Shown one piece after another: positions 43,251 through 57,321 of a DNA stretch of 64,000 nucleotides. The position numbers and the translations under genes are program-made. How positions within the stretch are numbered: the stretch's first letter is position 1; every line of letters starts with the position of its first letter. The DNA is taken from assembly GCA_011032825.1 (NCBI GenBank), contig JAADJZ010000010.1, forward strand, positions 744,001-808,000, in the 5' to 3' direction. Source of the stretch: Massariosphaeria phaeospora. Taxonomy: Eukaryota > Ascomycota > Dothideomycetes > Pleosporales. The notes under the pieces are model-generated. The model worked only from the letters and a program-made list of their open reading frames with translations, had not been told where the DNA came from and did no database searches.

Positions 43251-45245
43251 CTATTCCATACCGAGAATGGCGAAAACATTGTTACTCCGTTGCTGCGAAC
43301 TCATCTGCTTCTCCTCTTCCTTTGCAAGCTTCCTCTTCTCCAGCTTCCGCTGAGCCCTCGACATCTTTTTGACCTCCGTTGGAACCTCCATATCGATCGA
43401 CGCATACAGTTCCTCTATAGTGCGTCGCAGACTCTCTTCATCGCCAACGGACGTGCGAGCTTGGCCAGGTACTATGAACATATCAGCTATGGCGGGGAAG
43501 TTCTTCAGCACCGCGTGCAGTTCGTCGACGGCATCGTATAGCTCGCCGGTACTTTCGCGGTTCAGTACTAGCCAGACGGAGATGCATTGCGCAAGCATGC
43601 GGAGCGAGTAGAGGGCTGCTTGGAGGCGTGCGGTGAGTTGGATGAAATTCCATGTGTTGTCAAAATCTCCGCACAGTACACGGAGTACGAGCGAGATATG
43701 AGGCGCTCGGGTTTGCTCAATGGTGACGATGCTCACGCTAAAAAGCTGCCAGATGAGTTCCTGTGGGACGTCCCTGTGTGCAGTCCACTGCATCCAGGCA
43801 TTGGCCTTGCGTGCGAGCTCGGCCGCTTTGGACTGCGTTTCTCGGAGGGACTCGAATCTGACTTTTTGCACGGCGATGTCGTGTGCCTTCCGTCTGTATT
43901 CTTGAACGTACAAGCAGTCTCGCTCGAGCAGTGCATATGCAAGCGTGCGGATATTTTGGCCACAGTTCCATGCCGAGGCTTGGTTCGCATCCTCAACGAG
44001 CAATGGAAGGTAGACGGATCGTATTGGAATGCTATCAAGAGCTGCATGTACGTACTCGGAGATGCGGACGTCCAGCTGCTGTAGCACAACATCCAATTCA
44101 GGATGCGTACTAAGATAGCAAGGGGCCTGAACCACAGTGGTATACCTTTGACTGAATTCTAAGTACTCGCTTGACTCGAGGTCGACGTCCTGAGCACACT
44201 TGACATGCTCACTGAGGGTCCCCCAAGGCCGCCCGATGATAGTATGAGCAAGCGTTACGAGGTTTTCGAGCTCTAGTCGCCCACAGATATTTGTTGGCCA
44301 GTACGCACTGAACACTGGTGATGGAACAAACTCAACGTCTTTGAAGAAAACCACCTTGCATTCAGGTGGATACCGGTACAGGATCAAGTCGGTATCACTC
44401 GTGAAAATGATTGGATGGGAAACTTCGTTGGCGACGGAAGCGCACCAGTCGTCGGCTTCCCCGGGCACGATACGCGTGATTGCAGCAAAATCACTGTTGC
44501 TCAAAGCCTCTTTCAGTGCGGGTGCAAGGAAGGCATGTGTAACAGAACCAAGCAGGGTAGGGATGGGACAGGCTAAAGTTTTATAACTGTTCCTGAATGT
44601 GTTCATCTTCTTAACGTTCTGGACGAGTCTCGAGACCCGCTCATTTTGTTTCGATGTTGGGAGAGCGCCATCAAAGGAAATAGCAGACCTGGGACATGCT
44701 GGTCAGTAATGATCGACTTAATATCACAATGTGTCATGCATATGTCCCGCATGCACATTGCATACTGCATACCGCAGCCGCGCCACAGGATGGAACATCT
44801 CCTTTCCTTCGCCTATCGGGATCCTCAACAGCTAGATTACTCCGAGGCAATTTATAGGACACTTCAGCAAGCCGTCGTAAGCGATAATCAGGTGTGCGCG
44901 TCTCACTGGACGGCAATAACTTCTAGTACTGCGTTGGCAGCAGCTTTGCATGCCAACAAGTAAACTTGGACGATGTACAAGTACATCAGAGGGAGACAAG
45001 GTGGTGATCGCTTACACTTTGATGTTGAGGTTCTCCAGACACTTTATCCAACGAATGGCCTCAGCGTTAACGTCTGCGTACGAGGGGAGGCGAGACTGGC
45101 TAGTAGCGGCAGCTAGAGCGAGCTTATGGGCATGATACGCGAGGGCAGGGCCATCGATGACCGCGCTGTCATAGCCTGCCGGCTCTTTTGGGGTGTAATG
45201 TACAGTGTACGGGTCGAGCAGTTTGGCCAATCCGGGGATGCCCAT
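43251..45245 (-). CDS. Asteroid-type XPG/FEN-like PIN-domain protein
   Basis: Exon 1 (45245-45016) and exon 2 (44688-43251) around a 327-nt intron (GTAAGC...CAG) give 555 residues. The N-terminus is the FEN1/XPG start MGIPGLAKLLDPY. The block YDSAVIDGPALAYHAHKLAL contains the first acidic residue, and AISFDGALPTSKQNERVSRL restores the conserved FDG block across the splice. The middle (DDWCASVA, IIFTSDTDLILYRYP) retains SDTDL acidic residues of the PIN fold. The C-terminal half is helical and ends in a Lys/Glu coiled coil. This is the Asteroid family; catalytic activity is uncertain. The intron is long but the join loses no conserved block. Confidence 0.85.
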
Positions 45246-45754
45246 CGTAGGCGTACTAGGGGAAGAGGCGTAAGAGAGAGATTATTGACAGTAAAGAGAC
45301 CACTCACCTGATGGACGCAAGAGGATAACCAGATATGGACCTAATCGCAGGGAGACGGTTGACCTCGCGCCGTATATATGTAGATTGAGTCCTTCACTGG
45401 TTAAGTGCATGAAGCCGTGTCACAGTGCGGCGCGCGCCGGGATGCCCCAGCAACGGAGCAAAGAGTGCGGGCCTCTGCTCGAGTCGTCCGAGGTGGTCAT
45501 GCGAGGAGTCGTACTGTGCCCATAAGTCGTGAACGAAAGCGATGTGGTGTTGTTGAGACGGGACGTGGCCGCTGTCCCAACGTGATTGGCTAAGCGCCAG
45601 CCGCACTGGGCCTAGTGAGCGCATCATAATCTGTGGCGGGGAAGCGGCGCCCCTCGTCAAAAAGTGGGAGTGCCATTCAGCTGTCCGTTCTCGTTCTCCC
45701 CCCAATTCCTCCAACAGCCTGAACAGAACACCGCAGAAACTCGATCTACCAGTC
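45246..45754. promoter_or_regulatory. Divergent promoter region Asteroid-like / phosphoglucomutase
   Basis: These 509 bp lie between outward-facing start codons. A TATATATG element lies near 45373. No gene is contained. Confidence 0.5.
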
Positions 45755-47696
<1,942 letters not shown>

Positions 47697-48164
47697 ATCA
47701 CGCACGTCGACAAGACTGTGAATGGCTGGACAATATGCACATAACCTAATGAGACATGACAAAACACAGACGATTGGGAGCGATAGAAAAGCTGATGAAG
47801 TTGAGCGCAATAATTTATAGACTGTCGTTCCTTGGTCGCATTAGATGAATATAATTGATGTGTCCTCGTTGCGATAGTACCTAATGTGAACGCACCTGCA
47901 TTTCGCAGGCGCATGAGGAGGCCGGCTGGGCGACCGACACAGCGCGGGTCGTTGTTCCTCCAACCACAGCGTTCGGCCGTCGCGCCTGCTTGCTTGGCAG
48001 ATGACGTCGGACAAACGCGCCCGACAACACGACGCGGCGACAAACTCCCCTCTCCCCCACTTTCCCCTCAGTCTTCATTAGCCCTCACCACACGCATTCT
48101 ACCAAGCTTTAGCCCGCCCACTCCAATACTCTCCGTACCAGCCTCACGTATTCCTACACCCACC
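47697..48164. promoter_or_regulatory. Intergenic, promoter of the OSBP gene
   Basis: The second half is pyrimidine-rich on the plus strand, as in fungal leaders. No gene is supported. Confidence 0.5.
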
Positions 48165-49517
48165 ATGAGTGCCAGTGCCAGTGCCAAAGAAGGCTCGGCG
48201 GTGCCTGCGCAGTCGAAGGGCTCCTGGTCGAGTTTCCTCAAGGTACGTCCGGCGCAGAAGCATCCACAGTCTGCACAGGCCACTAATGGGGCCGACAGTC
48301 AATAGCGTCGTTCAATGGCGACCTCGCCTCGATGACGGCGCCTCCTTTTATTCTCTCAACTACCTCTCTCGTCGAATTCTCCTCCTACTGGGCCGAGCAC
48401 CCCTCCCTCTTCGTGGCGCCTGCCGCCGAGAAAGACCCCGCAAAGCGTGCCGTCCTAGTGCTCAAGTGGTTCTTAAGCACGCTCAAACAACAATACGCCA
48501 GTCGAAGCGAAAAGCTGGGCAGCGAGAAGAAGCCGCTGAATCCCTTTCTCGGCGAACTCTTCCTAGGCAAATGGGAAGATGCAGCGGGGACCACACAGCT
48601 TGTGAGCGAGCAAGTCAGGTGCGCCAGACCCGACCTCCGTATCTCTACACACTTCATAGGCTAATTGAATAGCCACCATCCTCCCGTCACTGCCTATTGC
48701 ATTTGGAACAGCAAGGCTGGCGTCCAACTTCAAGGGTATAACGCACAGAAGGCGTCCTTTTCAAGCACTATTCACGTCAAGGTTTGTTCACCGTCATCTG
48801 CATCTCGGTCACACAGTCTCTTACGAGTCACAGCAAATCGGTCACGCAATCCTTCACATTGACGAGTTCGACGAAGACTACGTCATCACTCTCCCGGCCC
48901 TGCACATCGAAGGTCTAATCACAGGCTCACCCTTCGTTGAACTCAACAAATACTCGTACATCCAATCCTCGTCTGGTTACACGGCGAAAATCGACTATAG
49001 TGGTAGAGGATGGGTCTCCGGCAAGAAGAACTCCTTTACTGCAGTGCTCTACCCCGAAGGCAAAGAGAAAGAACCTATCTACAAGGTCGATGGCCAGTGG
49101 ACCGATGCTTTTGTGATCAAAGACGCAAAGACCAAAGCTGTGGTCGACTCGTATGACCCTAAGAAGGTACCGACCAGCCCTCTCATTGTCGCCGACATCG
49201 AACAACAGGACGAGATGGAGTCGCGGCGCGCATGGAGTAAGGTCGCCGAAGCTATAAAGAAAGGCGACATGGACAAGACGTCACAGGAGAAAACCATCAT
49301 CGAGAACCAGCAGCGAGATATGCGCAAGAAGGAGAAAGATGAAAGTCGCGAATGGGACCGCCGCTTCTTCTCCCGCGCAGATAAGTTCGCGCGCTTTGAG
49401 CGGCTTGCAGCCAAGATTGGCGAATCGGCCAATGCCAACTTGACGAATGGAGTCTGGGTCTTTGACCAGGAGAAAGCAAATCAAGCCAAGCCGCCATCTC
49501 ACTCAGAATTGAAGTGA
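48165..49517 (+). CDS. KES1: Oxysterol-binding protein, Kes1/Osh4 type
   Basis: This is a lipid-transfer protein exchanging sterol for phosphatidylinositol 4-phosphate between ER and Golgi or plasma membrane. Exons 48165-48242, 48299-48618, 48673-48781 and 48834-49517 (introns 56, 54 and 52 nt) give 396 residues. This is the short class with only the lipid-binding domain and no PH or ankyrin domain. The lid and N-terminal strand are [19 protein letters not shown], then [11 protein letters not shown]. The family signature EQVSHHPP (about residues 130-137) is completed across the second intron. Downstream are [14 protein letters not shown] and a C-terminal helix [10 protein letters not shown]. 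The first exon is short, so the start is set by the in-frame Met at 48165. Confidence 0.95.
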
Positions 49518-49941
49518 TGCAGGCCTAAGGATGCCGGCGTTTTCGCCTATCCCACCCTTGGAGGTTTTCCTTCTGAACATACTGCACGTGGTCGGGTTCG
49601 ACAGTCTAATAATAATGAGGTAAAGGCTTGGGATGTTCCAAGAAACGTGTTACGGCCGGCGGAATGCTGGTCAAATAGCGCTGGACCCGGGGAGTTCGGT
49701 CATGATGATTACATAGATGAGCTTACATTTGTCCGACGGATGAGTGTCGGATTGCAGGTGAGAGAAGCGAGGGTGCCTTTTTGTACTAGTAGTATACCTA
49801 TCGTCTACATAACCTAATACGACTTTTGTCGACACGATACTTTCTAGAATCTCCAATTCAATCCAAGTGCTTATGTAACGGCGTGTTATCTATCATACGG
49901 AAGCTTGGCTCTAATTGCTAGCATATCCATCTACACCATAC
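49518..49941. other. Convergent intergenic region
   Basis: Nothing coding is seen between the OSBP and BPL1 stop codons. Confidence 0.5.
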
Positions 49942-52170
49942 CTATACTTTCCTCCTCACCAGCCCTTTGAAGAAATCAAAACTATTACTATCGCTCTGCA
50001 AACTGACCACCCGCCCCGTCGGCCGATCCTCCCACCCCAACTCCTCAGCCAGCAACAGCCCCCAATCCCGCGTAATCCCTTTAATGCGCGCCCGAACCCC
50101 TTCGTGCGTTTCCAGCGTAACGATCTGATCCGTGTGCAGCCACGCCGCGTAGTACTCGGCCTCCATCTCTCGGGTGAAGCCCATCGCGCAGAACTCCGTA
50201 TACAGCGCGTCGAACTGCGCGAGAATCGACGCAAGCAGTCCCTCGTGCTCAAACGGTTCCAGCGGCGGGCCTTGGTGCTGCAGCGCCGACGCGAGCATGT
50301 TGAGCGACGTCGTCGGTAGCGGGTTCGACAGGTTGAGCCCGATGCCGCACACGACGTCGTAGCTGGTGCCGCTGTAGCTGCTGTTGACGAGGATGCCGCC
50401 GATCTTAACGAGCGGGTTCGAAGGGCTGCCGGGCAGCTGCGCGTAGATGTCGTTGGGCCACTTGAGCTTGACGGGAACAGCCGCGTAGCCCGGCGCGTAG
50501 CGCGCGATGCCGCGCATGATGGCTAGCGCGGCGATGTACTGGACGAAGATCACGGGCGCCGACTGCGAGAGCTGGAAGTCGTGGTGCAGCACCGTCGAGA
50601 ACATGAGGGCGCCCGGCGGCGCGACCCACACGTTGGAGCCGCGGCCGCGGCCCGCGAGTTGCGTCGTTGCGGTTAGCGTGGTGCCGGTCGGGAGGGTGCG
50701 GAGCAGGGAGGGGTTCTTTTCTAGGAGCGTGTTGGTCGAGGTTATGACGGCGGCGTGGAGGAGGGGGCTGCCGAAGCGGGGGGTGGGAGTGTGGAGCCTG
50801 GAGTGGTGGGCGGCGAGGTGGGTGTAGAAGGCTTCGTGGTGGAAGGCTGGCGTTTCGCGGAGGGATGGGAGCGTGGTGGTGTGTGGAGTGAGGGTTTTGA
50901 TGACTTTGTCGTAGTCGGGGAGTGGGATGGTGGAGGACACGGTGGTGTAGGCTATTCGGTTGAGGATTTCGGCTTCTTTGCTTTTGGGTTTCTCCTGCTC
51001 GGGTTCATTGCTCGGATCCATGACTTTGCTAGTGAGTGTCGTTGGTAATATGTTTTCGACTGCTTGGACTGCCTTTTTCAGTTCCTTCACGCCCCATGTA
51101 CTGCCCTGTGTTTCGATGTGGAAGACGTCGTTTTCCCCTTTGATGTATTCTTCGCCGTCGATTACAGTGATGATTTCACTCCACGACGCGAGGAGAGCCG
51201 AGACGTCTGCCGCCTTGTGAGCAGTGAGGTGCACACGGGAGAGAGACGGTACCACTTGTTCTTCCTCGTTGACTGTCAGACCTAGCTTTCTGAGGATGAG
51301 CCGCATGAATGCTAGACGCGTCTTGTCGGTTGCGGTGATTTCGTCGATTGCCGAGCCGTACGATGGGAGTTGGGGTGCTTTGCTGAGGTTGTCGGGGGCA
51401 AATCTGGTCTAGTCAGTAAGGACCAGATGTCAAAATTGGAGCGAATTACTCGGGATGTGGTCCGGTCAGGATGGTATGGCCCTCTCCAACTTTCCGATAA
51501 ACGACGGCTGCTGCTCCTTCTCCTGAGTCGACATGTAGATCCTCGGTATAGCTAGCCAGGATCTGAACGCCGCGACTCTCAAGCTTTTTCGCATCCACGA
51601 ACACGCCCCCACCATTGTAATAACTCTTGAAAGTCTCTGGAAGATCTGACTCAACATCTTCGAACAACTCTTTGTGTATCTTCAAATCGGCTGCCCTGGC
51701 CCCAGCCTCAGAGTGATACACAAACCCCTCAAAAGCCAAACCTCTACAAGTCCCCGGAAAGAACCCCAGTTCCCGATCCCCCACGACTGCCATCTTTGGG
51801 TCATCAACTTCAAACTCGCATTTGGCGCATCCGTAATACCCGCCGGCGCAAAAACCCAGGTACGATCCACCGCGATTCACATATTGGTTAATCTTGCGAT
51901 TACCCTCGCCATTCAGAGTTCGACAATAGGGCAACTCTGCGCCTCCAGGAAAAACGAGTAGTGCGCATGTCGACGTCCACGGCTCCTTGATGATGATGTC
52001 GCCGGTCACAGGGATGACGGCGTAGGCGGGGGAAAGCAGGCGTCGGAGAGTATACAGGCAGTGGCGGACAGATTCAGTGGTACTCCCATTGCCTAGCTCA
52101 CCTTAGCATCTGAACTTGATAGAAATACAAGAAGAATTAGGGCATTACCAGAGTATATTAAAACATTCAT
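49942..52170 (-). CDS. BPL1: Biotin--protein ligase (holocarboxylase synthetase)
   Basis: This ligase attaches biotin to acetyl-CoA and pyruvate carboxylases. Exons 52170-52149 (22 nt), 52092-51450 and 51403-49942, with introns of 56 and 46 nt, give 708 residues. The N-terminal 215 residues are a glutamine-amidotransferase-like domain (MNVLIYSGNGSTTESVRHCL, LVFPGGAELPY, YLGFCAGGYYGC with a nucleophile-position Cys). This is the usual BPL N-terminal domain of fungi. The ligase core has ITSTNTLL, the biotin loop GRGRGSNVW, LKWPNDIYAQ with the conserved Lys, and GGILVNSSYSG. The BPL C-terminal domain ends GRVVSLQSD. The tiny first exon is required to restore the MNVLIYSG strand. The gene diverges from COA4, 136 bp between starts. 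Confidence 0.95.
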
Positions 52171-52306
52171 CTTCTTCGGCGTCATGATGTCTGGTCGTCA
52201 ATACTAGTCGGACCCGAGATCCTCCGAGCGTGAGCCGAGTCCTTCGCACCTCAACCACACCTGGCACTCTGGCCACCGACTCCAGTCGTCTAACACCTCG
52301 CGAAAG
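52171..52306. promoter_or_regulatory. Compact divergent promoter BPL1 / COA4
   Basis: Only 136 bp separate the two start codons, so both transcripts must start from a single short nucleosome-free region. Confidence 0.6.
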
Positions 52307-52795
52307 ATGTCAAACGACGAGAAGAAGGATGCTGCAGCCGCCAAGCTCGAAATCGATGATGAACCGGATGATTGGTGCGTACAGTTGATGGGGTGCGGTG
52401 CAGGCGAGTGAGTAGCTGACGACGAGACGCAGGGACAAGCGGATCTTCAGCACCGGGTGTTCAGGTGATTTCACCTCTGATAAAGTGCCAATACGGCTGG
52501 AATCTGACTGTGAACAGACGAGAATATGAAGTTGACGGATTGCTACTACGAGAGGAAGGATTGGCGCGTCTGCAAGAAGGAGGTGAGTGGTTTGCTTGTT
52601 CGTGTCGCGGCTTCGATCGTTCGCGAATGGGGAACCGAGATGTTGCCGAAGCCCACCATTAGGCTGAGCGACAGAACACAGCGTTAATCGTGATCGTGAT
52701 TATGATTGCTGATATTGTTCTTACAGATGGAGGTCTTTAGAGAATGCTGGAAGAGACACGGAAATGATGCGCGGACTGGGTCAAAGGATGCATGA
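52307..52795 (+). CDS. COA4: Twin-CX9C mitochondrial protein, Coa4/Cmc3 type
   Basis: Four small exons (52307-52374, 52433-52464, 52518-52582, 52727-52795) with introns of 58, 53 and 144 nt give 77 residues, so no long open frame reveals the gene. The protein reads DDWDKRIFSTGC, then two CX9C helices: C-SDENMKLTD-C and C-KKEMEVFRE-C, separated by YYERKDWRV. Twin CX9C proteins are imported into the mitochondrial intermembrane space by Mia40. The W-D-K-R-I-x-x-T-G-C entry and YxERKDWRxC middle fit Coa4, a cytochrome c oxidase assembly factor. All four junctions keep one frame. The acidic N-terminus is short, with no presequence, as expected. Confidence 0.88.
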
Positions 52796-53070
52796 ACCCA
52801 GTGTTTCGTGCCCGTTATCGTCACCGTCATCCAAGATGTATAAATTCAACGTGTAGGTTTGTTGGCTTCCATTAAATCTTCCGTAAATTTGCTACAGCTA
52901 ACTTTGCTAGAGCCTCGAATAGAGAAAAAGGGGAGATATAAGCTAGATGTAAGAGATATTACTACACGACCCAAGACTCCTTCAGATCTCCCCACCTGTA
53001 CAATTTTACCTTCCTAAGTTCTCTTAATCAGAACTCCAGTCGAGTTTGTCTTGCCGGAGATATTGTCAAT
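52796..53070. other. Convergent intergenic region
   Basis: No gene is supported between COA4 and the P450 stop codon. Confidence 0.5.
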
Positions 53071-54767
53071 CTAATGCACCGGCTTCAGCTTGCACAACAA
53101 CGGGGGCTTCTCCCACAGATTAAACACTCGCTGCCTGTCGATCCAATTGTCGCTTTCTGGCCGGAGTTCAATATCGAAATTGTATAGGACCTTGGCCATG
53201 ATCAGGCGAAGCTCGTGATAAGCCATACTGATGTGTTTGTTAGCCACCGTCGAATTTGGGGGGACCAAATACTCACTTCTTGCCTAGACAATCACGCGAT
53301 CCCACCGAAAAAGGCTGCACGGCGGCTCTCTGGTCGCTGGCAAAACGCTCATCTCCCATCCACCGTTCGGGAATGAAATCATGCGGCTCCTTGAAGTTTC
53401 GAGAGCTCGTATACATCGCAAGCTGCGGCACCGTGACGCTCCACTATATCGGAACCGGTCAGTATGTGCCATCTTTAAGAGCATGGTAAGCTACTTACCC
53501 CCGGAGGAATGAATTCTCCCGCAATAGTGGAGCCTTGGGGCGGAGTGAGATGTGGTAAACCTATGGAGACCGGCGGATAGATGCGGAACGCTTCTTTGAT
53601 GCAGGCGTTGAGGTACGGTAATGCGGCGAGCGATTCCAGGTGCATATCGTCTTCGTTGGGAATCGAGCGGATCTCCTGGACAACTTTACGCATACATTCA
53701 GGGTTTTTGACAAGGAGATATGTCAGACCAGACGCGATGGTCGCGGTGGTTTCCGTTCCGGCGATCATGAAGAGTGCGGCGTTCGAGTCCATTTCGTCAC
53801 GAGACAGGCCTTTACCCTCATGCTGCTTCAGGACTAAAGTCCACAAGTCCACACCTTCGGATTCTCGGCCCTTCTCCAGTCTTTTGGTGACTCGATTGAC
53901 CGAATGCTGGAAGTGCTCGAACCTCTTCTTTGCGAAAGATTCTGGGACGAAGGCTTCCCAGACTTTGCGCAACATCGGGTAATAAAACATAAGAGCGAAC
54001 CTAGAGCCCATCTTGACGCTATCGAACACAATCGAAACCCACGGATGATATTCCGTGTTAGCCAGCATTTGCAGGGGTTCTCCAAAGGTCAGGTCGCCCA
54101 TGACATCAAATGTGGTGAAGGTGTACATGTCCACCATATTGAAGGCGTGGTTGGGGTTTTCTTGGCTGCCTTCCTTCAACTTCTGGACGAGAAGATTGAT
54201 ATACTTCAGGAAAAGCGGTTCCTGCTGCTTGAGAGCTCTATCCGAAAAAGCAGGCGTAAAGATACGACGTTGGCGTTGATGCTCCCCATCGGAAGCTATA
54301 ATCATGCTAGGTTTTCCGTTGACAGTGTTTCCGTAGCGAGTGAAGTTCTTCGGAGGGGGAGACCCAGCAGTACCTTTCAAGCCATGGCCATGGATATCCC
54401 TCCAAGCGTCAGGGTGGACGAAACTGAGCTCATCTGGTGCGGTCCTCACAATGTTGCCGTACTTCTCGTGAAGCTTGCATACGTGAGTGTGATTGGTACC
54501 CGTCCAAATGGCCACAAGCTGTGGGATTCGAGTTGCTGCAGCAAACTTTGGGCCAGGAAATCGACTGAGCGGATGGAAGTACACTCTTTGGACTCCCCTA
54601 ACGACCCATCGGACTACCAGCTAACCAACTAATCAGTGTCACCCTTACTGTAGTGCAGAAAACGGTCTACTCACCACAAGGACAACCGAGGTAACGACCT
54701 GCGATATTGTGGCATGCTGGATCAATCTCGAAAGGCCCAACGGGATACCATCTGGCGTTGCATGCAT
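53071..54767 (-). CDS. Cytochrome P450 monooxygenase
   Basis: Four exons (54767-54675, 54620-53499, 53443-53277, 53227-53071) with introns of 54, 55 and 49 nt give 512 residues. The N-terminus has a membrane anchor (ISQVVTSVVLVLVVRWVV) split by intron 1, then HPLSRFPGPKFAA. The I helix has AGTETTAT, the K helix EAFR in CIKEAFRIYPPV, and the haem loop FSVGSRDCLGKN with its Cys ligand. ER-anchored, heme-thiolate, CPR-dependent oxidation is expected. The pattern resembles fungal CYP65-like enzymes of secondary metabolism, but no biosynthetic core enzyme lies nearby and the substrate is unknown. Confidence 0.93.
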
Positions 54768-55950
54768 GTTGATAGTGCGAGGAAAAGACGCAAATGGACT
54801 TGATTGAAATTTAGAAAGAGACGTTCTAGCAAACCTAAGGCAGTTCTTATAGCCCGCGGTCTGCTAAGGTATTCGCGCGAGTCTGGTCCATGCTTTCAAG
54901 CGCTTCACAGTCCTTGCAGCTGCATGCCGGCCTAATTGGGCGAGAGAACATGTCCAACTCTAAATAACATCTCAGTGGGTCGGCTTAAGGACGTCCGTGG
55001 CTTCCGACCCCGACTGAAAGGAACCGCAAACTAGACTAACCCGCGAGGAAACTGTTTCGTGCTCTCCTGACCCTCCTTTGGAGCCGTTGGGACACGTACG
55101 TGCGCGGATCCAAGACGGAGGGTCGGATAGAAGCATGGCATGTCGCACCTGCACGCACTGCCGAATTGATTAAGAGAGCGGGGCTCCCGGGGATAACGGT
55201 GACGCCGTCACCAGGCGAGGCACTCATTCGACGTAGAGGAGGGTGCCAGCCGATGCTGCTGGCTCAATGGTAGGGTTTGGTGTTGCAGTGTAACCACCGT
55301 GTTTCGTCCGCCAATGTCTAGTGGGACGATTACGCTGGTAGTCCGTCACGTACATGGCGTATAAACTGGTTTATACGATATACGCCCCGCTCCAGGTTAT
55401 ACACCCTGTGTATCCTGGGATTTGTAAGTTACAGGGTAAGATAGAACCTGCTAACAGTGTAGGCGTGTGCGTATTCTCTAACATGCGACAGGCGGCTAAT
55501 TATGGATAGGCTTACATGTGGTATTCTTTGACTGCTCCTGATTCAGGCCCCCCCATGGGTTATACACACCTTCCCCCTAAGGATTCCGTTTGGCTACAAC
55601 AGATTGGCTACAAAGATCGGCCGTACGCCGTTGACATAAACCAGGTAATACAGTATCTCATAATGACGGACGCCGGAGAGTTCCTAGTTTCCGAAAAACT
55701 GGTCCGACAGACGTTGACGATATAGGTGAATAAGAGACGTCGTTTTCATGCCATGCAGTTCACTTCTGTGGTCGCAGTGGCGTTGACCATGCCGGATTGA
55801 GGCTTGCAGTGTCAGCGCCGGGGATTTGACAGGTCGGCTCTGATTGGCTTCGCTGGAGCGCTAGTCGAACGTTACTTTTCGAGACAGACCCCAGCTTCTC
55901 CAGCTTCCCCATCCGAGACTCGTCCTCCGTCTGCGCGCACCCCCTCTACC
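54768..55950. other. Intergenic between P450 and MGM101
   Basis: No gene is supported in 1.2 kb. It contains a strong palindrome at 55356-55386 and further TATAC-bearing inverted repeats near 55395 and 55560, possibly an old small transposon remnant. Confidence 0.5.
55356..55386. repeat. Palindrome with ggcgtataaac arms
   Basis: CGTATAAAC and GTTTATACG form perfect 9-base arms around TG. The outer GGCGTATA also pairs with a second TATACGCC at 55379-55386. This could form a hairpin or bind a dimeric factor. Confidence 0.6.
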
Positions 55951-57023
55951 ATGGCTTCCAATACCGCACGGAGAGAACTCGCCACGTTACTTACGGCATC
56001 CGCACGAACCCCTGTTCACCGGCTGCCAGGACCCCGGTGCTCCGTCGGCCCGGCGTGCATCGCCGCGTTTTCAACTAACAATACACGCTCTGCGACATCC
56101 AGTTCCACGTCTACCACGTCTACCACGGGCACCACTGCTTCGAAGCCTGCGTACAGCGCCGCCAAACCTGCCTCGTATACGTCGTCGACCTCCACAACCG
56201 CCAAACCAGCTTCTTCGTCCTACACATCTAAGCCCGCCACCTCCTCCGCCTCGTCCAGCCCAACCCCCGCCAAACGCACCATAACCCCCAGCTGGTCCAC
56301 CACAGCCGAGCCTCCCCCGCCCACCGCGCGCAGTGCCCCTCTCGAGGCCGCCGCCTCGCAAGCCCAGAAGCAGCGCTCGCTGACCTCCGGCCTCGGCGAC
56401 CAGCCGCCGGAACTCGATGGCGTGCCGGCGATTGACTGGACGCGCTCCTACCACGGTCTGGGCAGCATATCCTTCACGCCCGAGCAAGGCGCGATCCTGC
56501 TCGCGCCCGTGGTGCAGGACGATGTCGAGGTGAAGCCCGATGGCATCGTGTACTTGCCCGAGATCAAGTACAGGCGGATACTGAACCGCGCGTTTGGGCC
56601 CGGGGGCTGGGGGCTTGCGCCGAGAGGAGAGAGCATTGTTACGGGGAAGCTGATTACGAGAGAGTATGGGCTCATTGTTCAGGGGAGGTACGTTTTACGC
56701 GCTCAATCATTATTCTCTTACAGCCATGGCTAACTCGCTTCGGCAGACTCGTTTCTATAGCCCGCGGCGAGCAACAGTATTTTGATCCCGAGGGCATCCC
56801 CACCGCGACCGAAGGCTGCAAGTCCAATGCGCTGATGCGGTGCTGCAAAGATCTCGGCATCGCCTCGGAGCTGTGGGACCCGCGGTTCATCAGGAAGTTC
56901 ACGAGTGAGATGACCAAGGAGATGTGGGTGGAACATGTCACGACTAAGAAGAAGAGGAAGATGGTGCTGAGGAAGGATGATTCAATCAAATACCCCTTCA
57001 AGGAGTCGAAGATGGGCATGTAG
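55951..57023 (+). CDS. MGM101: Mitochondrial genome maintenance protein Mgm101
   Basis: This is a Rad52-related single-strand annealing protein of mitochondrial nucleoids, needed for mtDNA repair and inheritance. Exons 55951-56687 and 56747-57023, with a 59-nt intron (GTACGT...CAG), give 337 residues. The N-terminus ([14 protein letters not shown]) is Arg/Ser/Ala-rich without acids, a mitochondrial presequence. A long Ser/Thr/Ala/Pro linker follows. The conserved core starts about residue 150: [76 protein letters not shown] and DPRFIRKF. The basic tail is KKKRKMV. The frame extends upstream to 55804, but the ATG at 55951 has the better context and presequence. Confidence 0.95.
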
Positions 57024-57321
57024 ATGTATGTTGGATAGACGAACGCCCAGGCTTGATATCTGAGATGGGCCAGTAATAAGAGGGCTCTTGCATGTTCTCC
57101 AACAAGTCCCCTCATCTGTACATGACGAATGTAACATATTAGTGTAAAGATGCGGTGCTTTGAATATTGTGAAGTCCATCAGTTTGGCTACCGATGTTCA
57201 AGCTAGATCACGAGGCCGTTGAGGCGATTTGTCTACTCTAACTCGTGTATTCATGTATTCATGAAATGACCGACCCCCCGCAAACATGACCAGACGCAGA
57301 ATGTCGCCGCATCCCGTCTTT

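Noticed and set aside
44734..44916. 60-codon minus-strand frame within the Asteroid-like gene intron
   Set aside because: The flanking exons join in frame and restore the conserved FDG block without it.
52307..52374. Possible SEM1/DSS1 proteasome subunit from the acidic start
   Set aside because: Downstream exons show twin CX9C spacing typical of Coa4, and the Trp-rich acidic repeats of Sem1 are absent.
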